In this document: in pieces, positions 1-14,313 of the stretch
Position numbering within the stretch: the first letter of the stretch is position 1
Layout: the number at the start of each line of letters is the position of its first letter
Assembly (NCBI GenBank): GCA_013396655.1
Contig: WBMV01007374.1
Location: forward strand, 715,434 to 779,433
From: Campylorhamphus procurvoides
Taxonomy: Eukaryota > Chordata > Aves > Passeriformes > Dendrocolaptidae
Direction of reading: 5' to 3'
Length of the DNA: 64,000 bases
The notes under the pieces: generated by a model
Seen by the model: only the letters and a program-made list of their open reading frames with translations
Database searches by the model: none
What the model was told of the DNA's origin: nothing
Made by a program: the position numbers and the translations under genes

Positions 1-3105
<3,105 letters not shown>

Positions 3106-4581
3106 ACATATGTTGGCCTTTGTTTTACTGCACACTTGGTGTCCTACACAGTTGCCAGTGGATAAACTAGCCTGTTGATCCTGTTAATTGACTTTTTATA
3201 CTACCGATGATTGAATGAAAGCAGTGTAATGGAAAAGTATAGTAGAGTGGACTTCTTTCAGTGGTTAACATGCCCATTTAAAGAGTACTATTTACATTTT
3301 AAGAAGAATGCTGTTGAACTCTTTGCATGTTATTTAGTAAGATGTGCAGAAAGCTGAAAGGAAGTACCTGGTCTTTGTGATTCCATTTGTCTCTGGGTCT
3401 GAAGAGGAGTCCCTTGATATATGACAGATGTCTTTCACATCTTTAAATGGAAACAGAAGGTTAATTAATATAAGAAAATAGCCTTTAAAATGCTTAAACT
3501 GCATGCAAACTTTTAATTTACTGTACAGAATGCATTTCAGTTATACATGCCATTGGTTTGGTTGATGCCCACACTTGGATTTTTTTCCCTTGAGGGAGGG
3601 AAAATGGGGAATAAGCCAAGCTATGCTTATTGCTTATCTAATGGAAAATATTCTTGGTCACAATTAAGACAAAATGGTACCAATATAAAACAATGTATAA
3701 AGTTTGCAGTGTGGGCATATATACTGTATATACAAACACCATTCTTAAATAACTGCTACAACAAAACAAGTTCAGATTAGATTTATATGGCTTGCCTGTG
3801 AGACTTGGTGTTCACCTTTGGAAATTTTAAGCATAAAACAGCCATAATGGAAGAAGTGACAGTTTTTACTACTAGTCATGGGTAGGAGGCCTTCACCTCT
3901 TGGCAGCAATACTCTAGAAAAGAGAATCTATTTACAGATATCTTTGAAAAGCCACACTGTTGTTGTGGTAAAGCTGTAAGAACAAAAATTGCAAATGGAT
4001 TTTAATACTTGTTTTGCTTTGCAACATTCTAAACTTGAATTAACCTCAAGGTTTAGACAGGGCAGCTCTTCTAAGACTGCCCTGCTTTGGATTGCTTTAA
4101 CTTAAAGCTTTAAGAACTCAGCCCTAGAGCCTAGCAGGCCTCCTAGAACCCAGAAGCCTACCTCTCATATAGAAAGTTAAGTATTGCTACAAGGCATCTA
4201 AAATATATTTTCTTAGATGACCAGAGAGCATTCTTTGCATCTTTATAAGACATGGGAGAGTAAGTCACTTGAATGTAGAGCTTTGTTTCAACAATTTTTT
4301 TTTAATTGCTTATAGCAGCATGTGCCAGGAATACATGGAAAAAGGTGTCAGCAGAAAAGGTAACTCCTCCACATAACAGTTCTTCCTTACCCAGCCAGGC
4401 TTTAGATCTACGATCAGCTGTGTTGCAGAGCACAATGAAAAACCTCATCCTCTTTCAGGCACTGATAGTCCTGGGGAATACCAGATGTTTCCTGAAAGCC
4501 AGACGTTAGCTTTGTTTAATGGCAGTGTAACTTAGCTCTCTCTGACCTACAACTTCTATCACTGTGATCCCACATTCAGGG

Positions 4582-4617
4582 TTGCGCGTGTGTGCGAGAG
4601 TGTGAGTGTGTGTGTGT
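4582..4617 (+). repeat. GT-rich microsatellite
   Basis: Imperfect GT/GC/GA dinucleotide run in the CUL4B 3' UTR, ending in about seven GT units. Confidence 0.7.
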
Positions 4618-6548
4618 TTCTATCTGACACATCCCATCCTTATTGCTTTTTTAATCTGCTGTTTAATTCCATACTTTCTCCAGCTGTGTTTTCCCTCAAG
4701 CTCTTTTTTATGCAGTCCTCAGCTGACAGATGAAGCAAATGTGGGGTTTTTCTCCTGTTAAATTATTTGCAGTCACCCTCAACTAACTGTCATACAGCTC
4801 TTTGTGATCTGCACAAAATTTACCTTGCCCCTTGACACTATTACAACATAACCACTGGTAGGCATCCAGGACCACCCCTGCCTCTGTGAGAAAAATACTG
4901 ACAGTAGAGTTATGTGGTAAGAGACTTGAAGACTGCTCCTGCAAATCTTCAAGTATTAGCTCGAATAGAGATCCACTGGGGAGGAAAGAATGCCCCCACC
5001 ATAAGGAAAAAAACAAGTTCTGTATTTTGCATTCTATGTTCCTTTTTCTGGTATGTGTTTTGTATCTTCAGCCAATAAAAGATTCCTTTTAAAGATAATT
5101 GGAGAAGAAGCATAAGACTTAACTCTTTGGGAGACAGGAGATGATGATTATCAGTATTGAACTGGTTCCATTCAGTCTGTTGTAGCATACAAATTACCAC
5201 CACTACATGTTTAAATACCTGTTCTGGTAAAATCCTCCCTCATTACACAAGTGTTGCATTCAGTCAAACTAACTTCAAAGGTCTGTAGGTTTATTTCATT
5301 TTTCTCCCATCTATTTCAGTAGCTTAAATGCAGAAAATACTATATAGAAAATGTCCTCCAATTCATCAGAACTCCACAGCCCGAGGCAGACCTTAAGCGC
5401 AATCGAGTTAAAGCAACCCAAAGAATGGACTTTGAGAACCCTGGCCAGGCCAGGAGAGGGGGTGAGCGAGGGGAGGGGAGAAGGCATCTCCTTGTAGCTC
5501 TGTGGGTTTTCCCCAAGAACTTTTTCATCTCTTCTGCTAAGGTCTCACTCATTCCTGGTTAATGACAAAGCTGCAGCCAAGATTTGTCGTCTAGCCGTAC
5601 AACTCTGCAACTTCTTGCTGGGATCATGTGCCTGCCTATTGAGCCATATATATCTCTGTAAGAAAAAACTACAGTGGGCTTGGACCACAACTCATCTGGC
5701 TACAACACAGCTTGTCTGTATGGCCACACATTTTTAATCCTGACTCTTGCATGCAGTTTATAGCACCTTGTTCATAAGAAATTGCAGTTTATTCTTAGAA
5801 ATATATATTTTAGGTTTTTTAATCTTTATACCCATAAATGGACTATTTTTTTGTCTTGGCTGGTTTCAAAGTGACCATTTTGTTTAAATGCTGTAATTGC
5901 AAATGTGTTGTAAACGTTGTTTTGTTCTATAGTTTACACAAAGGTGCCAAAGTAAATAGTTAATAAAAAAAAACAAAAAACAAAACCTAGCAAATTGTTA
6001 AGTTGCTTTAGCTGTTCTTCATATTTTGGTCTCTTATCTTTTTTCTTTTTTTTTTTTGTCAGCCTTTGATTTTTTCCTAGACATATCATTTGCCCTAATG
6101 CTTTCTTTTCAAAGAAAAAAAGTGCATCTAAAAAAATGTTCAAATACCACCTTTTTTAGTGTTCTCATAGGGAGAATATTTTCTTTGAAATGTTACACTA
6201 ATGTAAGAGTACAGCAGCATTCAAAAATGTAATATACTTTTTGTATAACAGTCTTCAGAGTGTCTGGAGTGGGGGGAAAACTAACCCTGTTACTTTTCAG
6301 AAGCCTCTTCCCTCAGCTACCAGAACATGAAATTGTGCTTTTTCACTGCATCAAAAAGTTATAGTTTATGCAGACTTGCAAACAGGGCATGTGTCACCAT
6401 TGCATCCTTTGATGCAAAAAGCAGCAAAACCTTTTTTATGTTTCATAAGTCTGATATGGGTACAGAGAGTCTTTCTTAAGTTGGTAAATAATGTAAATAC
6501 ATGTCCTCTCAGAGAGTGAGTCTGTTATCTAGGTATTTTGTGTCATTT

Positions 6549-6554
6549 AATAAA
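6549..6554 (+). terminator. CUL4B: Polyadenylation signal, probable distal CUL4B end
   Basis: AATAAA followed by a GTTTTGTGTTG and TCTTGTGTGT downstream element. It is the last such signal before a long stretch with no gene features. Confidence 0.5.
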
Positions 6555-6590
6555 TATTAAACAGTTTTGTGTTGATAAACTCTTGTGTGT

Positions 6591-9500
6591 AAAATGCCTT
6601 CTTACTCCCAAGTTCTGTATGTTTGGCTTACTAATGTTTATGGCTTCTTTAAATTCTTTAGCTTGTGCTTTGATAGCAAAATACTTGTTTGCTACTTAAA
6701 TAAGTTCCTTATTCATTCAGTCATTAAAATCCCTTGAGTTTTCTAAGTGGCTTCCATTCCTGAATTTTTATTATTTTGGGGTTTTTATGAAGTCTTCTGT
6801 GGTTCTTGGACGGGAAGTTTATGAGCATCTTCATAAACTGAATCAGGTTTACAGTGTGTAGCAGTGCCAGAAATGGTCCTGAAGTACCAAAAGTGATGGC
6901 TTCTTGTTTTCAGGGGAGGCTCCTCTCCCGCTGTGTGATTATTCCTTGTCTCCCAGTTACATTTAATAATTTTTGAATGGCTCTGATACAATTACTGAAG
7001 TACGAAGGACAGGGTTGCACGAGGAATTCGCTTCTGTTTTCTGAGGATGGCTGAGTGGCCACTGCTTGAGTTTTCTTCAGCCCTCTGGAACCACTGGACT
7101 AAATCTGAGCAGAGGGACCACCTTCAGCCCGACCTTTCCCAGTACAGGAGCTCTGAGGACTCAGTGGAGACAGGAGGTGAAGTGTTTTGAATGTCCTTTG
7201 AGTTCTGGAAACCTGGACAGCTGCAGCAAAGCAGGTGCTGATCCTCCAGCCCGGTCTGTGGAAGGCTGGCCCCTGCTGCAGGGAGAGTGATCACACAGCT
7301 GAAGGTGAGTTTTAAACAGGCCTGGCAAACCTCTGCAACTGCTCAGGTACTGGCTTTATTACAGCCTGGAGGGATCTAAATGGATGGGATGACTCTTCCA
7401 CTAACACTTTCTCCTTAAAGAGAATATTTTCCTTCTTCATACATTCTCCATGAAAAAAAAAACACAGAAGTAGATGAAGATGACTATTTGGGGACTGACA
7501 GATTGTCTACCTAATCTGAGAAAAAGATCAGAGAGCAGTAAATTCTTTCTTTTTCTGTATGAAATGCAATATGTGCTACTATACTTTCTCCTGATTGAAA
7601 CTGATGCCAAATCAAGTTTGACATGAGAGCTTTGGATTTGCCTTTTTTCCCCCTTAAAGAAGCCAGAGCCTGTGGACATACTGTGGCATTTAGACAATGA
7701 ACACCTCAAAACTTACTCCAGCGCTTGAGAGGCACTAGACTTTGTGAGAGGGTGTCTTGTAAAATATGGAGTTAAATGGGAAGAGCAGCAGTGCATGGTG
7801 ATTAACCTACAATGGAGCAGGTTTTTCTTCTGGTTAAGTAATTGCTTCGTGATACAAGGTCACCTTTAAAATGACTCATAGCTTGTCTTGCCACTGCATA
7901 TTAGGATATAAATGAAACAAGAAAAGTAACTTTGAAAGTTAATTTTCTAAAATCAGTAGGACTTTGCAGCACTCTAGATAAACCCCTTTTCTTAAGCTTA
8001 GGAGAAGTAGTTCAAATCCAGCAAATACTAAATTTTTATTGATTGCTACAGATTTACACAGGCCAGCCACAGTAACTGGGTCTGACCCCAGGAATGCCAA
8101 GTACAAGTGAGGTTTTCAATCAGTCTTTTGTTAATTCTTTGGTTGCAGCTCAAGCTGGTACCTCCAGAGAGGGACCCCTACCCCAATTCACACCTCTCAG
8201 TTACCCTCATGCCACCCATCACCTGATCCCCAAGTCCAACCCTGAGTCAATCACTATATTTTGGTCAGTGGTATCTTGATTTCTTATTAGATTTCACTGT
8301 CACTGTTCTGACTGCCTTCTGAAGTTACTTTGTTCTCTTGAAATTGTCTCTTTGGTCCTTATCATCTCCATTTTGCTCATATCTGCTGAATTCAGGGAGT
8401 TCTTTGTATAGCAGCATTGTTTTGTCAGAGGTTTACATTTGCAGCCTAAGGCTTCGGCAGCTTCAGCTGCTGGTGGTGAGACTCCAGTGCTAAATGAGAC
8501 TGTTCAGGGAGGAGAACACAGTTAACCTAATCTCTACAACATTGATGATAGTTCTTTATCTTACTCCTTAAAACAGCCCGTTGTTTGTCAGCCTGAAACA
8601 CCTGTATTTTAGAGCTAGAGGAAAACAGGGAAGTCACTTGGAGCTTCTGTGTTAAAATGTCTGAGTAATCGTAAGTTGCTTTCAAATTTTGTCTTTTCAG
8701 AAAGAGTAAGTCTACAGATTCTGTTCCATCTAACAGTATTTGCAGTGACTGCTTTTCCAGTAGATCCAACATTTAGATGCTTTATGCAATCAAGGCACAC
8801 AGAGGGTCATGTGTCAGACTGACAATAATGCCCAGGCCATTGCAGGGCTCAAGGGCTCTCATGCTTCTTTGCAAAGCTTAGTCACTATGACTTTGCAGAG
8901 AAGGGCAAGCATGCAAGTAAACTGCATCTAAAATGAGATGGAATGGATTTCTGTTTACTATTTGGAGCAGTAAGTAGTTTTAATACAGCATGAAATACCA
9001 GTGCTGAATTATTTGCAAGACGTGCACTTAATATGTAGCTTTTTTCCCCCTTTTAGACCAAACCTCATACAAAATTATCACAATGCCTGTTCTGTTTTAC
9101 TCTCGTGTAGCCTCTGAAGCTTGAGGTATATCTGAGAACAGTTTGTTGCCATGGTCTAAACCAGATACCTTTGTCACTTTTGACAGTCCTTTAACTACAT
9201 CCATAGAGTCTTTCAGCTGGTGTTAGTTTGAGACTCCAAGCAAGGCTGCTCTATTAATTTTCACTGAAGGCTGGGCAAGACACTGTGCAGGCCAAGTTCT
9301 GCCACGTGGGTGCTGGGGAGGAGCTACAGCTACTTTTGGGCATGAGATGGGGACAAAGATTACAAAACACAGCCTTCACAGAGAGGAGCTGAAACCTTGT
9401 CACTGCACAGGTAAAGCTTGCAGGATTTGGCCAGGGACTAGGTCAGGCTCACTCCTCCAGAGAACTGGTTCTGCAACCACAGGGCTGTGATTCTGTCGCT

Positions 9501-12500
9501 TGCAGAACTGGCACCATCTGAACAGCCCTTCAGGTTTTTTTTTATTCCTACAGCAGCAGCTGCTGCTTCAAATTCTAGTTCTAAAAGAACAGCAGCCACA
9601 CAAACAAACTGGAGAGAGATCATTCTCCAAAAGAGCTCAGGACAATGCAGTGAACAGGCAGTAGCTCAGCATTTGCCAGACCTGGTTTCTGACCTGTCAG
9701 AGTTGGGAATTGTAGATTAATCTGTAAAAGGGATGTAATGTTATTCTAGGTCACAAAGGATCCTGTAGCCCTGAAGTCCTGCAGTTAAAATATCCAGATA
9801 TGAAAATGAGTGTATAACACGTAGTCTCCCTCCCAGCCCTGTATGTTAGATATAACTTCCCTTCCTGCTGAAATCTCTCAGAAAATGTTACAGCCAACAC
9901 ATCTTTCGTAAGAGCTGGAAGTGGGAGGTGCCTCCTGTGCAGAGCCATTTTCACACAATAATTTGTGCTCTGAAGCCAACAAACAAATGTATCTCAGCAA
10001 GTTAGCAATGTATGTCGATAAAGCCACAAAGGCAGGATTATTGACACTTTTCTACTTTGCTGTAACAAGCCCAAAGAACATGTTGACAGTCAAGCAAGTT
10101 CTTTTTTCACATTAAACAGATCTACATCCAGAAGCAGCTTGTCGTGACTCACAAACTGCATAAATCTCATCTGCTGCCACATGTTAACGCAGCTGCCAAA
10201 GGCTCTGGCACATGTCACATCCAGCAGCAGCTGGAAACGCCGCTGAGCACAGCACCAGGGGCATCCCAGCACCAGGGGCACCCCTTGCCCTGCATCCCCC
10301 AGCCCAGCAGCATTTTGGCTACACCCGGCTGGTGTGTGTGAGCCGTGTTGGTGTAACAGGCTGTGAGGAAATGCCCTGTGTCTCTGCCCCGGCCTGCTGC
10401 GCTGGGAATGTGTTTTCCCAGCTGTGTCACAACCCCACAGTTCAGAGGGCTCCAGCAGGAAGTTTCGCAGCCCTCTGCTGCAACCTGCTCTCTGATCTCT
10501 TCACCGCCCCACCAGGCGTTCTTTTTTTGGAATTTCACGTGATTTCCCCGGTCTTGACTCAGCAGTTTCCCGCAGCAGCATTTATTGGTTTGGTTTCCTA
10601 CCACCACCTCCCCCAGAAACCCGACAGCTCAGAAACGCTGCCATCTGCGCGGAGCTTTCACACGCCTTAGATCACAAATAAGCCGGTTTTTTTCAGAGCG
10701 AGCAGCACAGAGCTCTCGGAGTCCTCCCTGCCCTGTCCCTGGGCAGGCTCACGCACACAGCCCGGGCTCTGCAGAGCTCACACTGGGATGGAAAGAGGAT
10801 GGTCTGCATTACAGTGTCTGCATCCCAAATCTGTAGTCCTCAGGCTACAAACTGGGGCTGCACGAGAAGATAAAAACAGCTGTAACTCTCAGTTACTGGC
10901 ACAGTCCCAAGGAGGTCCCTGTGGCTCATCCCCCTCTGCCCAGTGAATATGTGACCTCTCTGGCCAGAATGAATATATTCCTCTTTCCATCCCTCCCACA
11001 TGAAATGGTACCAAATCCTTCCTCTGCCTCCTGGAAAGGAATAATTTGTTCTGCCACAATCTTGTCCCTGGAAAAACACAGGAATTGCCCTTTTGTTTAG
11101 AGATATCTGAAAGAATGGATAAAAATACATTAGAATAAAGTCATGATTACTGCATGTCCTAGGTATTATCTCTTTCTTCTTTTTATCACAATCTCTACTC
11201 TTCTGCACCATGAATCAGAAACATAAAGTTATTCAGTGCTTCATTAAACAGTGGACACTTCACTTCTGGCCACATCCATCACTTTTTGCAACTCCCTGGG
11301 TTATGAAAAGTTTGATTACAGATATAATATCTAACCAACTGAAACTGATAAAGGATTCACAAAGGATTAAGCATATGATGTGAATGTCATAGAGCAGCCT
11401 ATATATTTGAAATAAGGCAAGAATTTATATTCCTTGATTAACCAAATTTTTAAAAAGAAAATATAATTTTTGTGTATTTGTTCCCATTACATGTCAATAC
11501 CTTCTTGAAACAACTGACATCAGACTTAGTGTAACGTGTGGTAAAACCATAATGCCCTACAGAATTGTCACAGTCCTTGTTCCACACCCAGTAATGAACA
11601 TAGAGGAATGCCTTAGAAAACCAGGAACAGCTTGCCCTTCATCAGTGACTCCCCAAATCCTGCCAAATGCAAAATCATTTCTCTCAATTAAGCAAAAGGC
11701 TGAGGTGTTTCCTCTGCATTCTGGTAACAATCCTTTGCTCTTCTGTCATCAACGGTGTGCAGCTGAGCATATGAGTTTGAGTTTATGTTACTGAACTCCA
11801 GCTATCACATAAATTGTACTGTTCTTTAAGACTGTCACAATCAATAAAGAAATTACTCTTGATCAATAAGATGCAATGGATATTTGTTGTGGTTGAATCC
11901 TACAAGTACTGAATATAATCATTTGTGGAATTTAAGAGGAATCAGACAACACCTGACCAAACCACTATTTTTTTTCCTAAGGAAAGCTGAAGGATTTGTT
12001 AAACATGAGAGGAACAGAGTTTCATTTTGTTCCCTTCCGAGCTTCAAAGAGAAGATAGGCTTTGGGAACTGCCCAAAAATTCTCTATTTAGGGAGAAAAG
12101 TGCCAAAATCAAGCTTCTGTCAGTTGGCTGGGCAAGAGGAGAATATCACTGTGCAAATGCAAGAGTACCTTGCTTTTAACAGCCTTTTAGCACGTTCAGA
12201 TGGCTGGAGCATGTGGGCTTTGTTAGACAAACCTCCTCTATATGAACACGAGGTGCCTGTACCAATTCCCTTCAGGTGGAATTCGATCCCCTGGTTTCCC
12301 CAAGGATTCCACACGGGCAGGAGCCCTTTGGGCAGCCTTTGTGGTCGCTTCATCTCTTCCTGTGTGGTCGCTGGGGTCAGCCTTGATGCACACACCCCAC
12401 ATCAGTCCCTCTGTGACAGTCTGTGACAATGACAATAAACCACAAGTTCACAGCCTGCTGAGATCATGGTAAGACCGTGTCACATCTTACATGGCAGGGA

Positions 12501-13925
12501 TGGAGGCACAGGGAGGGCAAAGTAACCAGGTGCGAGCAAAGAAAGAATAACCTGGTTTTTGGCATTAATGTTGATATTTCTGGTCGAAAGCAATATATTT
12601 TTTCATTATGCAAAAGTATATAAACTATACTAATCCCACACCAGTTGCTACTTTTCTTGTGTTATTAAACAGAAAGGGATTTGCTTGTTTTAATAGCTAC
12701 CATTAGATTTCATTTCAAGCTTCACTAAATTGGCATAAAGGAAACAAGTTAATCAGCCTGCCTGTTATGTCTGCAGAACATTGAGCTGTTTTACAGTCCA
12801 TTTCCTATGTGCAAGAAGGAGATCAAAATATACAGGATTTTTCACTCAGAACAAGGAGGGGGTTTGAACAGATCAATGTTTATACATAAAGCTACATGTC
12901 CTGAAGTGAATATTCCAGCAGATATAAAAGGTGATACTCCACCACATGAACTGCCTGGAACAGTCCAATCATTTTCTCCACTTCCAATTAATTAAAGCCT
13001 AATTCAATGTCTCTCTGCTAACAGTCAAATCCTCCTGGTGTAATTGCTCCTAACTCCCTGACAGATCACTTTTTAAAAACAGGGCTTTGCACTAAAATAG
13101 TGAAGGCTGAGGAAATATAAAATCCCCCAGCCCAGGACTCTCTGTAGCCTTGAAATACCCCGCTCTTTGTGGTGAAGCTGAAGAGCAAAGACGTGCTGCT
13201 TTCAGAATTTGTGGTTTCATCTGTGCTGCTGTCACTGGGCACTCTCCCACAGCCTACAGCAAGTACTGGCTCTGTTATTAAATATAAACTTTATTTCTTC
13301 AAACAAATTTTCAGTAACTAAGCCCAAAGGCTAAATATAAATTTATTCCAAGTGTTTTGAAATCGCATGGATTTTGATATTGACATGCAGCCATGCTTAG
13401 ACAAATGCATGTGCAGGTATATAGAAGGGAAGTGGGTTCTAAGGGCAGTCATTAAGCACAAAAAGATGCAAAGAAGCAGTGAACGTGTCTGAGCACACAA
13501 GCCCTTGTGTGTGGGACTCCCGTTTGTTCAATGCCCTGGTTTCCATGATGGCTTTGGAAAAGTATGGTATTGCAAACACACCACTGAGAGAAATCCACTG
13601 CCAATTGATAAAAAAAAATTGCATTACTTCCTCTTCCCCAAAATTTCATAACTAACTGCTTTCTTATCAATACCATCTACAACTGCCTCAGGATGTCAGG
13701 CCCATGTGTTTTATTGTCTTCTTCAGCCTTCACTTTATTCCCCGTGGCTGGGAATGCCTCTTTGAGCCTGACCATTCAAAATCCTCAGCTGTCCCACAGC
13801 ACAGGGACAGGGACATGCCATTCCATGGGGCCCTTCCTCGCTGTGCTCCTGTCACCTCAGGCACCTCGGCATCTGCTCACCCTTCTCGTTGCTAGCTCTT
13901 CTCTTTGCTGTCTTCTTCTCCTTGC
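6591..13925. other. Intergenic interval between CUL4B and LAMP2
   Basis: About 7.3 kb in which no exon of a known protein, tRNA or structured RNA could be supported. Open frames here are short, have no family resemblance and are not bounded by convincing splice sites. The part at 10200-10800 is more GC-rich and carries close TCACGTGA (10535-10542) and TGACTCAGCA (10555-10564) motifs, which could mark a regulatory element; that is only inferred. Confidence 0.6.
10535..10564. promoter_or_regulatory. Possible enhancer motif pair (E-box plus ARE/AP-1-like site)
   Basis: A palindromic E-box TCACGTGA (the core shared by TFEB/MITF/USF sites) lies 12 bp from TGACTCAGCA, which fits the NRF2/NF-E2/MAF antioxidant-response core TGACnnnGC. 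It sits about 3.7 kb upstream of LAMP2 exon 1 in a locally GC-rich patch. Such short motifs occur by chance; function is not shown. Confidence 0.2.
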
Positions 13926-14005
13926 TGTCCCATCCTCGACCTCTCCTTCCCCATCTGCCCTTCCTTTGCCAAGCCAGCCTTTCTCTTGGTTTTGTTTGGG
14001 TTTGG
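13926..14005 (+). repeat. 80-bp direct repeat, left copy (contig overlap)
   Basis: Identical to 14452-14531. The left copy stops at the 177-N gap, and the right copy starts directly after a lone N. This is the pattern left when two overlapping contig ends are not merged. Confidence 0.85.
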
Positions 14006-14182
14006 NNNNNNNNNNNNNNNNNNNNNNNNNNNNNNNNNNNNNNNNNNNNNNNNNNNNNNNNNNNNNNNNNNNNNNNNNNNNNNNNNNNNNNNNNNNNNNN
14101 NNNNNNNNNNNNNNNNNNNNNNNNNNNNNNNNNNNNNNNNNNNNNNNNNNNNNNNNNNNNNNNNNNNNNNNNNNNNNNNNNN
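14006..14182. other. Assembly gap (177 N)
   Basis: Run of unknown bases just upstream of LAMP2 exon 1. It probably hides the LAMP2 5' UTR, transcription start and core promoter. Confidence 0.99.
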
Positions 14183-14234
14183 GCCCCGGCCCCCCTCGCC
14201 GCCCCGCGGTGCTCCGGCCGGCAGCGCCCCCGCC

Positions 14235-14313
14235 ATGGCCCCGCTCCGCCCCGCCGTGGCCCCGCTCCGCCGCCTCCTCCTGGGGCCCCTGCTCCTGCTG
14301 CTCGGCGTCTCCG
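14235..14313 (+). CDS. LAMP2: LAMP2 exon 1 (signal peptide)
   Basis: The ATG in GCCATGG (strong Kozak) opens [17 protein letters not shown] followed by a Leu-rich core ending GVS. This is a typical signal peptide, with donor GTGAGC in phase 1, which matches exon 2. It lies between an N gap and a lone N, so its placement rests on scaffolding. Confidence 0.85.

Larger units (their letters stand above)
3106..6590 (+). other. CUL4B: CUL4B 3' UTR (probable extent)
   Basis: AT-rich and non-coding, directly after the CUL4B stop. AATAAA signals at 5074-5079, 5962-5967 and 6549-6554 allow nested 3' ends; the last is followed within about 30 bases by TG/T-rich sequence, so an end near 6575-6590 is proposed. 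A GT-rich microsatellite lies at about 4582-4617. The end point is inferred from signals only. Confidence 0.6.

Noticed and set aside
10144..10680. Frames of 130-150 codons on both strands in the GC-rich intergenic patch
   Set aside because: They overlap each other on opposite strands, have no recognisable domain and lack splice or promoter support.
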